DNA of 64,000 nucleotides from Simmondsia chinensis (GCA_018398585.1 JAGTTD010000007.1:11648320-11712319); one strand, 5' to 3'. Counted from the stretch's first letter, positions 12,541 to 24,680 are shown. Notes: a model not told the origin generated them from the sequence alone. Made by a program: numbers and translations.

Positions 12541-13420
12541 TTTATAGTGTTTTAAAATGGATACAGTTGGTGAATTTTGCTCGATTCTAATGCGTAATGC
12601 ACTCACTAGACCAAATTACTTTGCCTGAAAAAACAAGTTTGACTTAGTTATTACTCATAAGGGTCTTGAGTTTATTCTCACTGAAGATTGTCCACCAATG
12701 CCCACTGCTAATTATAGAGCTATTGAAAAAGAGCATTACAAATGTTGGCACGGGGCTAATGAGTTAGCCAAGTGCTATATATTGACCTAAGTGTCAGAAG
12801 TACTCAGGAATTAGATGCTTGAGAAGCAAATAGCAGTTGTGATGATTGAACAGTAGGAGAAATATTTGAGGAGCAATATAAAGCAGCGAGGTAAGAATTC
12901 ATAAAGAAGTTGCATAACATGAGGAGGTCTGAAGGAATACAAGTTAAGGAAAGCATCATGAGCTTGACGACGTGTTTTTCTGAACTGGAGATCCTCGAAG
13001 TTCAGTTTGATAGTCAAACTAAGCAAGATATCATCCTTACTTCTTTGTCTAGCTTATTCGCAGTTCAGGCAAAATTTTTATAGGAACAATAAACACTATT
13101 CGATACCTAAACAAGTGAAAGAGCTGCAAGCAATAGAGGACATGATGTGCGGTATGAGGAGTGCCCAGGAATGAGGGATGAGTAACAGTCAGCAAGTAAA
13201 AAAAAAAAGTGTTTCCTTTGCAGAGATATGGGCCACTCAAACTGAGACTGCACTAAGGACTTAGCTAACCTTCCTGTAAAGACTGCTAAGCCATCTAATG
13301 AAAGCATGTTAATATCTCACCTAGTTAAGTCATGCGTAGTTGAGAGTCCACTAAGTTCCTAGTGTGGACTCAGATTCAACTGACCATGTCCGTAATATGT
13401 TATAGGGGCTTAGGCTAACC
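12541..13420 (+). pseudogene. Copia gag remnant
   Basis: Decayed capsid region. Frames read MDTVGEFCSILMRNALT and EFILTEDCPPMP, typical of the gag start in this copia group, followed by frames with many stops. At 13217-13260 a zinc-knuckle relic reads CFLCRDMGHSN-stop-DC, preserving Cys-X2-Cys-X4-His spacing with the next residue lost. Near 13365-13400 DSDSTDHV resembles the protease active-site surroundings. No continuous ORF survives. Confidence 0.7.
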
Positions 13421-13779
13421 AGGAGGCTGAATGATGGAGAGCTGTACCTGACGGTACGAGATTGTAGAAGAGTATGGATCTTAGGAATAGGAGATGTTAG
13501 CTTAGGATTTCTTGGAAGAGTCTTGTTTATTAAAGGATAGTTTATTTGTACCTACATTGCGTATGAATTTAATTTATGTGTCTCGTTTAATGGATAATTC
13601 CTATTTAGTTAATTTTTTTTGTTGTGAACCTATTATTACAAGAAATAAATTGTTTATTTGCAAAGGTGCATGAGTGTATGATTTATTCATCTTGTTTCTT
13701 GATCAAAACTCGCATATTTGTTTAAATGAATCTAACACAAGCTCACTTGTTCAATCTCCTAAAAGAAAACACCCTGAAA

Positions 13780-14520
13780 GGGATAACACCTAATGTTTGG
13801 GTCATATTAATTCGAACAAGATCCAACGACTAGCGAAAGATGGACTGATAGAGGCTTTGGACTTGAAGTCATTACCAGTATGCGAATCCTACATAGAAGG
13901 AAAGATGACCAAGTCTGTCTTTAAGTGTAAAGGCAATAGGGTTGGTGACTTACTTGAGCTGGTTCACACAGATGTATGTGGACCAATGAATGTTCAGGCA
14001 ATAGGTGGGTATGAGCACTTCATCATATTTACTGATGATTACTCAAGTTATGGATATGTTTACTTAATGAGACATAAGTCGAACTCTTTTCAAAGAGTAC
14101 AAAGCCGAAGTTGAAAAGCAATTAGGTAAACAAGTTAAGTCACTTCGATCAGATCGAGGTGGAAAATATCTTTCGGGTGAGAGTCTAGATTTCCTAACTG
14201 CAAATGGGGTAAGATCTCAGCTTTCTGCTCCGAGTATACCGCAGCAGAATGGTGTTGTAGAAAGAAGGAATAGGAAGTTGTTAGAGATGGTAAGGTCCAT
14301 GATGAGTCATGTTGCTTTACTAATCTCTTTTTAGGGTTATCCCAAAGGAACAACGATGGTCTTTCTACAATTCTTTTGTTCAAAATATTTTTGTAAATAT
14401 AAATGTGAAACATTTAGAGGAGGATTTTGTAGTAGACTACAAAAGCAAAGGCAGAGTAGTGTTAGAGGGATTAAAACAAAATGACGCTAATTCTGTATAA
14501 CTAGACACAACTTAGGATAT
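13780..14520 (+). pseudogene. Copia GAG-pre-integrase and integrase remnant
   Basis: From 13797 the frame reads GHINSNKIQRLAKDG, then LPVCESYIEGKMT (one Cys of the zinc-binding pair kept), LELVHTDVCGPMN with the first catalytic Asp, and FIIFTDDYSSYGYVY. After a frame break near 14110 it reads SLRSDRGGKY with the second Asp and PQQNGVVERRNR with the catalytic Glu. All three DDE residues can be found but not in one frame, and a stop follows near 14330. The enzyme once inserted element cDNA into chromosomes; this copy cannot. Confidence 0.85.
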
Positions 14521-15930
14521 AGTGGATGCATTTGATGCACATACTAATAGGGTTGAGAATGTTCCAAGTACACGAGAGCCTAGATGTAGTGGGAGGATAG
14601 TCAGGTCACCTGAAAAGTTCGTGGCGGGATCCTTAATAGTTGACCGTGACATTGAAGCTGAACCTCTTAGCTACAATGAGGCAATTAAGGACAATGATGC
14701 TGTCCATTGGGTCTTGGCAATGAAATCTAAGATAAGATCTATGTATTCTAATCAAGTACGGGATCTTATATAGGTGTCTGTTGGCATTAAGCCCATTGGT
14801 TGTAAATGGGCCTACAAGAGGAAAAGAGGAATGGATGGGAAGGTAGAGACCTTTAAGGCAACACTGGTTGCTAAAGGGTTTTACCTAAAAGAAAGGAATC
14901 GATTATGACAAGATCTTCTCACCAGTAGCCATGCTAAAGTCTATAAGGATACTCCTATCCATAGCAGCTTATTAAGATTATGAGAATTGACAAATAGATG
15001 TTTAAATAGCCTTTTTTTGGAATGGCCATCTTGAAGAAGACATCTATATGGTACAACTGGACGGTTTCATTGGCAAAAATATAGAGCATATGGTATGCAA
15101 ATTAAAGAAGTCAATTTATGGATTGAAGCAAGCATTAAGCTCTTGGAATATTAGATTTAATGAAGCGATTTAGTCTTTTAATTTTGAGCAATTGGTTGAC
15201 GAACCATGTGTGTACAAACGAAATCAAGAGAAAGTAGTGACTTTCTTAGTTTTGTCTGTTGACGATACACTGCTCATTGGGAATGATGTAGGGTGTTATC
15301 AACTGTAAAGATTTGGTTGTTAAGTCAATTCGATATGAGGGACTTAAGAGAAACCAGTTATATTCTTGGGATCAAAAATTTTGACAAGATGTTGTCAAGG
15401 TATCACATGGAGGACTCAAAGAAAGGGATTTTACCTTTCAAACATGGAGTCCCTCTTTCTTTAGTGTAGTGTTCTAAGACGCCTCAAGAGGAGGAGCAGA
15501 TGAGGAATGATCCATATGCTTAGGCTGTGGGATGCCTCATGTATGGCATGTTGTGCACGAGACAGGATATCTGCTATGATTTACATATGATAAGCATATG
15601 TCAGTTTAACCCAGGTCCGATGCACTGGGTGGTAGTGAAGCATAATCTCAAGTACTCTAGAAGAACTAGAGATTATATGCTGGTCTTTCAAAGTGACAAG
15701 TTGTTTCTAGTTGGGTATACTGATTCAGACTTCTAGTCAGAGAGAGATGCTAGATGTTTGACATCTGGGCATGCCTTTACCCTTGAAGGAGGAGCCATTA
15801 GTGGCAGGAGTGTCAAGAAGTCTTGTATTGCTGACTTAACCACAGAGGTAGAATGCATTGCAGCTTGAGAAGATGCAAAGAGGGTATGTTGGTTTAGATA
15901 GAATAATTGACTTCATTAAGACTTAAATTC
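14521..15930 (+). pseudogene. Copia reverse transcriptase-RNase H remnant
   Basis: At 14570-14770: CSGRIVRSPEKF, EPLSYNEAI and MYSNQVRDLI, the linker before the RT. Then GCKWAYKRKRGMDGKVETFK, IAFFWNGHLEEDIYMVQ, SIYGLKQAL and LVLSVDDTLLIGND, where the catalytic YVDD box has become SVDD. RNase H motifs follow: VGCLMYGMLCTRQDI, VGYTDSDF and EGGAISGRSVKKS. Several stops and frame shifts break it. Motif order is that of a copia polyprotein. The same RT type recurs on the minus strand at 55836-56480. Confidence 0.85.
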
Positions 15931-15953
15931 TGTATACTTTTGGATCATACATA

Positions 15954-15967
15954 GAAGGGATGGGAAT
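15954..15967 (+). promoter_or_regulatory. Copia polypurine tract
   Basis: GAAGGGATGGGAAT, immediately upstream of the 3' LTR start. It is the expected primer for plus-strand cDNA synthesis and confirms the LTR boundary. Confidence 0.75.
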
Positions 15968-17129
15968 CGTTAGGAATAGTATCCTGAAGTCCAGTTTTAT
16001 TTTGTAATATTACTTTATTAATAAATAAAATTGAAGTTCCGATTATTTTCACATTAAATTTGTGTAAGTGAGATATATACTGCATGTGATTTTCTTTTAA
16101 GTATCGTCCATGATATGAACAGAGTCCTTATATCACATTTTACATGTTTGTTCTAAGTAAAACATGAAATTAAGCCACATATAGACTTGGAACAAATGGT
16201 ATGGAATGTTATTTGAATAACTTATGGTTGGTGATAAGTTTGGGCTATTGTCTATTAAGACCATGACTCGACACTTTAGATAACTTGTCTTGGTCTTGTG
16301 GATTGTGATCCAAAAGTGTTAAGTTGATGTGTTTAATAAGATTGACACACTGCGTTGGATCATGTGAGTTGCTTGTTTCTAGACTACTATCAGATATGAG
16401 TAATTCATGCTGTAATATTTTAACGACGACTCTAAATCTTAAGAGTAAGACATGTACATGGAACATTAGTTGCTTTGGTGTACTATAAGTAAGGTCTAGA
16501 CAAATGACTGAATTTTCACGTATACTGGGTAGTGGCATAAAGTGTGACAAGGATCAGGTATTCAATACAGAATCTACATTCTCTTAAGAGATACATATGC
16601 CCCCTCAGTTGAATTGCAAGTGTTTGAATAGTTTAGAATCTTTGACAAAATTGTTCCAAGTGTTTGATATTCGGAATTTATGCTGTAAATTTATTCAAGC
16701 ATAAATGAATTATTCAATAAAAGGCGAGTTAGTAACTAATGGAAAAGCTATGAGAAAAATAATGACAGTAGTTATAATTATATATATATTTTTTGTTATG
16801 GATATCTAGTGGAGGGGTTATTGTCATCAATACAATCTATTTTGGAAAATATCGAATAAATGATTTAAGTTTAGAGTGCAGTGGGATTTATTTAGTTGAA
16901 CTAAGTCCCATTAAATAGTAATTAAATTTTATTGTGAGATGATAATTAATTTAACCCATTTGGAGCTAGATTTACCCTTATATCCTATGAGTGTTTTCGT
17001 GCTTACTTGTGGCTATTCCTAGCTAGTTCATGAACTATTCTAGTTATACAGCAAAAAAGGTTGAGGCCATCTTTAAAGGGGTTAAGGAGAGGACAGGCCA
17101 AGTAACTCGTTGAGGGAAGCCTGCTATGC

Positions 17130-17760
17130 GGGACATTAAATGTTGCCACATTAACGAAGAAGAGTTTTGAGATGGCCCACAGGATGATGAAACGAAAGAT
17201 CAACATCCCGTGCCTACAAAAGACTGGATGGGTGGGTACAAAAGCAAGGGATGTATTAGTATACAAACTTTGGTATGCAGGAAAAGCTAGGGAGGGGGGA
17301 ATGGAGTGTGTATTGTGGAGGATAGCTACTATAAGGACATAGTAGTGGTTGTGATTAGGATTAGCAATAGAATCATTGGCATCAATTTGGTCATAGATGG
17401 GGAGGTACTGAACGTTATAAGTGCCTATGCACCACAGACCAGGTAGACAAAGCAAAAGAAGGCTAGGTTCTGGGAGGACTTAGACTTAACAATGCAAGGC
17501 ATACCCCAAAGCGATCAAGTAGTGATTGGCGGCGACTTCAACGGCCACATGGGACCGAACACTGACGGTTATGCATCTTACCATGGAGGCTTTGTGTTTG
17601 GAACCAAGAATGATGAGGGTGAGGCCCTATTGGACTTTGTAGTCATCTATGAGTTAACGGTTGCCAACACCTTCTTTGGAGAACATGATGAGCACATCAT
17701 CACGTATCGAAGCGGTAGTACAAAGACTCAGATTGACTAAATACTACTAAGGAAGAGGGC
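17130..17760 (+). pseudogene. RTE apurinic endonuclease domain remnant
   Basis: The LINE endonuclease nicks the target DNA. Frames read RKINIPCLQKTGWVGTKA (17190-17245), where the Glu expected in LQETK has been lost, then ISAYAPQT (17420-17440). A continuous stretch at 17492-17740 reads QVVIGGDFNGHMG, followed by DFVVIYELTVANTFF, TYRSGSTKTQID and a stop. GGDFNGHMG is the conserved Asp-Asn motif of the endonuclease/exonuclease/phosphatase fold. The minus-strand ORF at 17003-17455 is its antisense shadow. Confidence 0.85.
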
Positions 17761-18299
17761 TCAAAAAGATGGTAGGGTTTGCAAGGTTATCTAGGGGAGG
17801 ACCTCTGAACACAGCATAGGGTATTTTGTGCTAATGTCAAGGCCAAAAGAAGGGCAAAGAGGACCACGAAACCAGCTTAGCCACGCACTCATTTGAGGGG
17901 ACTGAAGGAGGACAAGTCTTAAGTCTTTAAGGAAAGAGTTGAGGTGAAGCTTGGGGAGATTGTGAGGGGGATTTGAACCATAGTTGGAACCAAGTAGCCC
18001 AAAAGATCATAGGTGTGGCGTACGAAGTTCTAGGTGTGTCAAAGGGTGGGGCACCAAAAAACAGAGAGTCCCGGTGGTGGTGCAGAGAGGTGCAAGAGAA
18101 GATTAAGGCAACAAGAGACTGCTTCAAGGAGTGGGACCGAAGTGCAGACGAGGAAAAGAGGCAACAATATAAATAAGCCAAGAAAGAAGCAAAGATAACA
18201 GTACGAGATGCACAATCCAAAGCCTATGCTGATTTTTGCTGAAGGTTGGATAATAAGGAGGGAGCTATGGACCTCTATAGAATCGCAAAAGCGAGAGAG

Positions 18300-19690
18300 A
18301 GGAGGACTAGAGGCCTGGACCAAGTAACATGCATAAAGGGGGTAGATGGACAAGTGCTTGTGGACGAGCAACAAATTCAAATTATATGGCTATCCTACTT
18401 CCATGATCTATTCATCGAACACGGAGATAGCGATATATCCCCAAGAGTAAGCATTGGCGGAACATCAGACCCAGTGTTACTACATGCAGATTAGACTCGA
18501 GGTAGTTAGGGAAGCCTTGAAGAAGATGGGCAGGGGTCAAGCATTAGGCTTAGATGGAATACCCATCGAGGCATGGAAATGCACCAGAGAAACGGGTATC
18601 AAATGGCTGACCAAATTATTCAACCAGATCCTCCAAGGGGAGGAGATGCCCGATGAGTGGCCAAAGAGTTCATTAGTTCCTATCTATAAGAACAAAGGCG
18701 ACATCCTGAATTGCGCAAATTATAGAGGAATCATACTAATGAGCCACACTCTAAAGCTTTGAGAATGAGTCATTGAACTAAGACTATGACAACAAACAAG
18801 CATTTCAGAAAACTAGTTTGGGTTTATGCCTCGCAAGTCGATAATAGAAGCAATCCATCTCTTAAGGAGGACGATAGAGTACTACAGGGATAGACAAAGG
18901 GACTTCCATATGGTCTTCATTGATTTGGAGAAGGCGTATAACAGAGTGCTAAGAGAGGTCCTATAGAGGGTCTTGGATGGGAAAGGCATCCCCCAGTCCT
19001 ATATCCAAGTCATTAAAGACATGTACAATGATGCAATAACCAATATGCGTACAATAGTAGGGGAGACAGACGCTTTCCCCATCACAGTTAGGGTACATCA
19101 GGGATCAACCTTGAGTCCCCTTTTGTTCATTCTGGTTATGGACGAGCTCACTAGGCACATACAAAGGGAAGTGCCTTAGTGCATGCTCTTTGCAATCAAA
19201 CTAATGAGCCACACTTTGAAGCTTTGAGAATGAGTCATTGAAAGACGACTACAACAATAAATAGGGATTTCAGAGAACTAGTTTGGGTTTATGCCTGGTA
19301 GGACGACGATAAAAGCAATCCATCTCTTAAGTAGGATGATAGAGTACTACAGGAATAGACAAATGGACCTCCATATGGCATTCATTGATTTGGAGAAGGC
19401 GTATGATAGAGTGCCAAGAGAGGTCCTACGGGAGGGTCATGGAGGGGAAAGGCATCCCCCAGTCCCATATCCAAGTCATTAAAGACATGTACAAAGACGC
19501 ACTAACCAATGTGCGTACAACGGTAAGGGAGACAAACGCTTTCCCCATCACAGTTGGGGTACATCAGGGATCAACCTTGAGTCTCTTTCTGTTCATTCTG
19601 GTTATGGATGAGCTCACTAAGCACATACAAGGGGACGCGCCTTAGTGCATGCTCTTCACAGATGATATAGTTCTGGCGGGAGAGTCTGGG
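18300..19690 (+). pseudogene. RTE reverse transcriptase with internal duplication
   Basis: At 18480-18760 the frame reads GLDGIPIEAWKC, LVPIYKNKGDI and NCANYRGI, the RT fingers region. Then FGFMPRKS-like, MVFIDLEKAYNRV (first catalytic Asp), VHQGSTLSPLLF and MDELTRHIQ. The block from CTAATGAGCCAC at 18736 is repeated from 19201, a period of 465 bp or exactly 155 codons. The first copy ends CMLFA and runs straight back into the start of the second block, losing the catalytic Asp-Asp. The second copy keeps CMLFTDDIVLAGES. Stops are present throughout, so the enzyme is inactive now. Confidence 0.85.
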
Positions 19691-20340
19691 GAGGAGGTGA
19701 ATGAGAAAGGCCTTGGAATCGAAAGGTCTAAGACTCAGTAGATCTAAGACTGAGTATATGAAACTCAAGTTCGACACCTCTACCAGGACAAGCTTAGGAG
19801 ATGTAAAAATTGGATTAGAGTGCATACTACAAGACAGAGTGCTTCAAATACTTGGGTTCAATGGTGCAGCAAGATGGCGACGTAGATGCAGATGTCAAAA
19901 ATCGGATTAAAGTGGGTTGCCATAAATGGAGGATCACATCAACGGTACTATGCGATAGGAAGTTCCTGTTAAAGTTAAAAAGAAAATACTACAAGATGGT
20001 AGTGAGATCGGCTATGTCGTACAGGGCGGAGTGCTGGCCAGTTAAGCATAGGCGGCAAAAATAAGGATGCTGATATGGATGTGTGGACACACAAGTAAAT
20101 TGGGTGTGGCCCCAATTGAGGATAAGTTGAGGGAGCAACGTTTGCAGTAGTTTGGGCATGTCAAGAGGAGACCGACCATTGCCTCTGTCAGAAGGTGCGA
20201 ATAACTCTATGTTATAGATGGGAAGAGGGGAAGAGGCCAGCCAAAGAAGAGTTGGATGGAGGCAATTTGACAGGACCTAGCCTATCTCAATCTAAATTAG
20301 GAGATGGCCCTAGATAGAGCTCAGTAGAGGATTATAGGTG
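19691..20340 (+). pseudogene. RTE LINE C-terminal region
   Basis: Downstream of the RT the frames read KALESKGLRLSRSKTEYM, then GSMVQQDGDVDADVKNRIKVG and TSTVLCDRKF, followed by MVVRSAMSYRAECWPVKHR. This is the thumb and C-terminal region usual in plant RTE proteins. A trace of MCGHTR-like and WFGHVKRRP-like motifs follows at 20080-20200. The reading frame is broken at least twice. Confidence 0.75.
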
Positions 20341-20399
20341 TAATCGATGTAGTAGTGCAGGATCAGGAAGCACTTCTAGGCTATTACTAATGACCCGAG

Positions 20400-20545
20400 G
20401 CCGGGTTCATGCTCATGCTTTTCATGCTTTTCGTGCTTTTTGTGCTTGTCATGCTCTTCATGCTTAGGTGTTCATGTTCGTGGAGCTTGGGTATTCATGC
20501 TTTTCATGCTTTTTGTGCTTTTGTGCTTGCAAGCTTCTTAGGTTG
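20400..20545 (+). repeat. CATGCTTTT-type short tandem repeats in RTE 3' UTR
   Basis: A run of about 9-12-bp units such as CATGCTTTT, CGTGCTTTTTGTG and CATGCTCTT, repeated more than ten times across about 140 bp, just upstream of the conserved RTE 3' end. It lies after the coding part and before the block shared with the 5S-headed element. Confidence 0.7.
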
Positions 20546-22066
20546 GGGGTCCTCAAAAACAACCTCTCATCAGGGTATCACCTGAAGGGGTAAGGTTGCG
20601 CACATCACACCCCCTCCCAAACCCTACTTATGGGGGAGCCCTTGAGGCACTAGGTATATTGTTATTGTTATTGTATTTAGAGCTATTTTAATTATTCCTG
20701 AAATCCCTGAGCAAGCCTCTATTTTTATTGCCATCCAAAAAATATTAAGAAATAAGATGAATTATTTAGTTATGAGATGAGGAAATTTAAATTTGCCAAA
20801 CATTATTCATGAGATGAATAAAAATTAAAAACTATAAAATAAAATAATTTTTTAAAAATTAAAATTCATAAAATAAATTTTTACATGTGGAAAACAAAAA
20901 AAAGGGTCAAGAGTTGCACAGAGGTCGCGATCCATCTATAAGCTAACGGGCGTGCTGGGTGGAGATCCGAGTGAATGCGCACAGGCCAACAGTTGGATGC
21001 CACGTGGCATGCAGATTAAATTAAAAAATGGGAGTTTGAACTATTTGCGAAACGGTGCGTTTTGACTAATATTTTCCACATCAAAAAATTGGAATTTTTT
21101 TTGCTCGGATATCTTACTATAAATAGGGGTATTGATTTTATGGTTTAACATCCAATCAATTTAAAATTAAAAGTTTCTGAAAGTTTTGACTTTTGGAGAC
21201 CAAATTAGAGAGAAATTTTCGTTGAAGTTTTTCTTTTTACCGTTTAATATACTTCAAAGCCCATTCTCCGGGCGTTTCGAAGTCATTGCATAGAAGGCAG
21301 CTAGGTCTCGATTTTTTGCTTTCTCGGAGTTCTTGATCATTTCGGCTTTCTTATTTTGGAGTAATTTTAAGTATTCTTTTTTCCTTCTTTTTAAAGTCTT
21401 TTACTTTTATATTTATTTATAATTTTTTTTATTATGCTAGTTATGGTTCATGTAATTATTATGAATGTATTAGAGTAGAGGCCTATAGATTTAAATTAGG
21501 AATTTAAACCTGTAGACTTAAAATTAGAAATTTTTAATTAACTTTAGGTTTAAAAATTCGTCCAAATATATGCCTATCATGATGCAATTCATGAATGCAT
21601 AATAATGACAATAACAACAATTATTAAAATTGAAAGAAATTTTAAACATTGCAATTTTAAAATATTTATAATTGATAAAATGTAAACTTGAAAATGAAGA
21701 GGGGTATTTATAGGCAGCTAGGGATAAAGGGTAAAAAATAAATTTTCACAATTTTTTTAATTATTAATTAACTTACTTGTCATCTCAATGGTGACAAGTC
21801 AATTAAAAGGTTGCATGAGCCACAGTAGGCAGGCATGCAGCCTTGGCAATAAACAAGGCGACAAGGGTTAGATCCATGTTCAACAAGGGTCATGAATGAC
21901 CCTTGTCACCTACATGGGTTGGGTCGGGTCCGGGTTTAGCAACTCAAAAAATTAACCTGTGACTTGGCCTGCTACAGGGATGGGTGACCCGGATCGACTT
22001 GCCATCATAATGGGTCGGGTTGGATTGGGTCAATTTATGGACAACCTAACCCGTTGGCCGCCTCTA

Positions 22067-23330
22067 CTTGTAGATGGAGAGAGTAATTGCATTTGGTCAT
22101 ACTTTATGAAATGCTTGAAAACGCATGTCACATGAGATTGAGAAACTGTGAATCTTCATGTTGGGATTATGATGTAATGAGTAAAAGAGAATGGGATGAG
22201 CCAAATTCCCATCATAAGATTTACTCAAGGCAATTTTCTTCTAGCGAAAATAAGGTTTCGAAATACAAACTTAAAAAATCGGACAAAATATGCTGCAAAA
22301 CAGGATCAACCTACGAAATTCAACTCCACCTTCAATAGAATCAACAAGTTAAATATCATTGTCCGCAAATATCTTGTTGACATTGGCCTACACAAATGGG
22401 CTCTTTACCATGAACAAGGGAAATGATACGGCCTCATGACTACCACTATGGCTGGAGTCATGAATAAGTTCATAACCTACCCATCACTACACTTGTAGAG
22501 TGGACCTTCTTTTTGTCGAATCAATGGTTTGCTCAGAGGTGAGGAATTGTAGATCAACTTTGTGATGAAGAGAAAGCATGTTACCTAAGAATAAATGAGA
22601 TGTTGGATTGCAATAAGGCCATAGCATGATATCTTTGAAATTTTTGCAAGCCTTTAGGCCTAACCCATATAATTAGCTCATATGAAATCTACATATAAGC
22701 CCAAGTGGAGTTCCATTTTAAAACCATTTGGCAATACGTGTAGTAATCCACTAGGTTTATAAATTGATCTATTTACTCTCACAACTCTAATGCGGGATTC
22801 TTATACTAGAGTCATGTGTGTAGTCTTTAACAATATCATCATATTGAAGTATTTGACTGCAAATGGGATATATATGAGCGATCATTGGATAGGGTGATAG
22901 GACAGGTAGCAAAGGAGGGCATAAATAGATCATCAACCTCGAAAACAGACTTGGCCCTATCAAAAGCTTTAGCTATATGGTATTCCCGTTGCCATCTTCT
23001 TAGCATACACCGTGGTAGAAATTAAGACATTTTGTCATTTATGGACCAATATTATTCCCTTCCTATGTACCCTAGTTCATATGAACCTAAATTATATCCA
23101 ATTTTAGATGAGGGATATTGGGAATAATATGATAGTGCCAAAATAATTATGCACCCCAATATGAAGCGAAGCCAAGGGCGGACATTCATAAAATGCATAC
23201 AAAATGAGATGGATAAGAATGATAATAGACAAAGGCTCATATGTGGGTATTGTAAGGAAAAAAAGCTGTGTACTTACATGCAAAAAGAAAAAGGAGCATG
23301 TGGCTTGGTTAGTAGGTAATAATAATGGGG
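22067..23330 (+). pseudogene. MULE transposase, 3' half
   Basis: Continuation of the transposase cut at 8011. After the hAT duplication the frame reads GESNCIWSYFMKCLKTHVT then stop. At 22380-22480 it reads HKWALYHEQGK-stop-YGLMTTTMAGVMNKF, matching the conserved WAxxH / MTTNxxEs part of MULE proteins. At 23040-23110 DQYYSLPMYPSSYEP precedes MKRSQGRTFIKCIQNEMD and ICGYCKEKK, the basic segment and Cys-X2-Cys start of the C-terminal zinc knuckle, with the final His/Cys lost. The second and third catalytic acids are not recognisable. It leads into a plant mobile domain. Confidence 0.72.
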
Positions 23331-23589
23331 CGTAGGACAATAATATTTGTTTATGCTTTTTCTTAGAATTGTTTTTCATTTCTAACAATTTTATATCATA
23401 TGTATCTAATAATGCAGATAAAATTTCGTCGGGTCACAGTAGATATAGAGCCATATCTAGTTGACCCCAGCATCCCACGGCTATAACATCAGCACAACAG
23501 TAGTGCCATATGGGACAAGTAAGTTAGCTTCATAATGATTGAAAATGTTGTGTTTGTTTTTAGTTACAAATACACTAATTTTCATTTGC

Positions 23590-24680
23590 TAATTATTACA
23601 AAATAACGGTATTCTCACCTGCCGACACTACATTACTAGACGGGTGCGTGGTTGGGAGGCTGATAATCGGATTTAACACTATGTTAGGCTTGTTGGACCT
23701 TTTGGAGTCCACATATTTATTAGTGTATTTCTAAATCATTGTCTCATCATTGCACGGTTGAGAGATGGAATCAAGAGATCCGTACCTTCTAGTTGACACT
23801 TGGGGAGGATGCGATCACCATACAAGATGTTGCTATGTTGATGGGATTGAGGATGAATGGTTGCCCTGTCACAAGTACCAGTGACGTGGATTGGGCCACA
23901 TTGGTGAGGATCTAATTAATGTCCAGCCTACCTACGACATCTTGTATGACTCCTCTATATTAGGGTTACTTGGCTTTATTAGCACTTCTCCTACTTGCGC
24001 CATAGTGCTACATATATTTAGATCCAACATCATGTAAGGACATATGTTTAGATACTAATAGGTGGCCTGATATTTCGGACAAGACCAACAATGGGATACA
24101 ACTCATATATTTACAATTGCTGTGTAATTGGAAGACAACATCATAGTGCAGCTAGGGCAGTGCGTCGTTAACTTTCATGTATGGACAAACACATCGGGCG
24201 TCGAGACTAGGATTACAAGAGATTGTCCTTTTATTCTTCAATAGGTTAGTTATATATTCATTGTCTAATACTTTATTTTGCATTAATATTGAAAAATATT
24301 CTAATGTTTATTTATTTATATTGAATAGATGTAGAATATATGGTCCAAATAAGTGAGACGTGTAGGGAGATTTCTCAAGATACGGAACTCAAATACATAG
24401 GAGCTTAATTGTTGAGGCTCACTATAAATGACATAAGGACATGTGCAATTCAATGCATGGAGCGTACTGAATGATCCAATATGCTTCATGTGCCTATTTC
24501 GGGTAACTTTTCCTCTCATCCTACCACTTCCATACATGGTGAAGGAACATTGTCGAGAGGGATTTGGGATGAACACAATGAAAGACCATAATGTTTACAC
24601 CCCAAACTCAAGGGAGTTTGGATGACGTCGTTTGATGATAAAAGAACACATGCTTGACTTGTGGAGCCATGTTCGATGTG
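23590..24680 (+). pseudogene. Plant mobile domain (PMD) protein remnant
   Basis: Frames read VRLVGPFGVHIFI, then RDGIKRS or the alternative RWNQEIRTF, then LGEDAITIQDVAMLMGLRMN and GCPVTSTSDVDW. This is the conserved [T/I]xxDVAxLxGL core of plant mobile domain proteins such as the MAIL1 family. Weaker segments (TNRWPDISDKTNNGIQL near 24050) fit the next part of that domain. Frame breaks and stops are frequent. It lies directly after the MULE transposase on the same strand, which fits the known association of PMDs with MULEs, so I infer it was the second coding part of the same element. Confidence 0.65.

Larger units (their letters stand above)
16975..20675 (+). mobile_element. RTE-clade non-LTR retrotransposon (LINE), 3.7 kb
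   Basis: Plus-strand LINE inserted in the copia 3' LTR. The flanks GGAGCTAGATTTA (16962-16974) and TAGAGCTATTTTA (20678-20690) look like a decayed target duplication. The order is endonuclease, reverse transcriptase, C-terminal region, then a 3' end GGAGCCCTTGAGGCACTAGG followed by a TTGTTA-type repeat tail instead of poly(A), as in plant RTE elements. The last about 140 bp closely match the 3' part of the 5S-headed element at 29473. The copy is dead, with many stops. Confidence 0.88.
15968..21559 (+). repeat. 3' LTR of copia element, split by an RTE LINE and 3'-truncated
   Basis: The LTR runs from 15968 to about 16974 and resumes at about 20676 after the nested LINE. Its second part (20715-21559) matches 9720-10595 of the 5' LTR, including ATGAATAAAAATTAAAAA, ACAGTTGGATGCCACGTGGC-like and TATAAATAGGGGTATTGA at 21119. 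The match stops near 21559, before the last about 75 bp of the LTR, where hAT sequence resumes. No target-site duplication for the copia element is visible. Confidence 0.8.
8012..22066. mobile_element. hAT-type DNA transposon, disrupted by nested copia
   Basis: The ends are TAAAGGTGGCCAATGGGTC (8012) and, on the opposite strand at 22066, TAGAGGCGGCCAACGGGTT, a clear terminal inverted repeat flanked by an 8-bp duplication. Both subterminal zones (8030-8260 and 21915-22050) are rich in GGGTCGGGT / GGGTTGG words that bring the ends into inverted complementarity. I see no hAT transposase in the non-nested parts (8012-8756 and 21560-22066), so the element is non-autonomous or deleted. Its body is filled by a copia element at 8757-21559. 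It sits inside a MULE transposase and interrupts it. Confidence 0.8.

Noticed and set aside
17003..17455. 150-codon ORF on the minus strand
   Set aside because: It is antisense to the RTE endonuclease region and has no domain.
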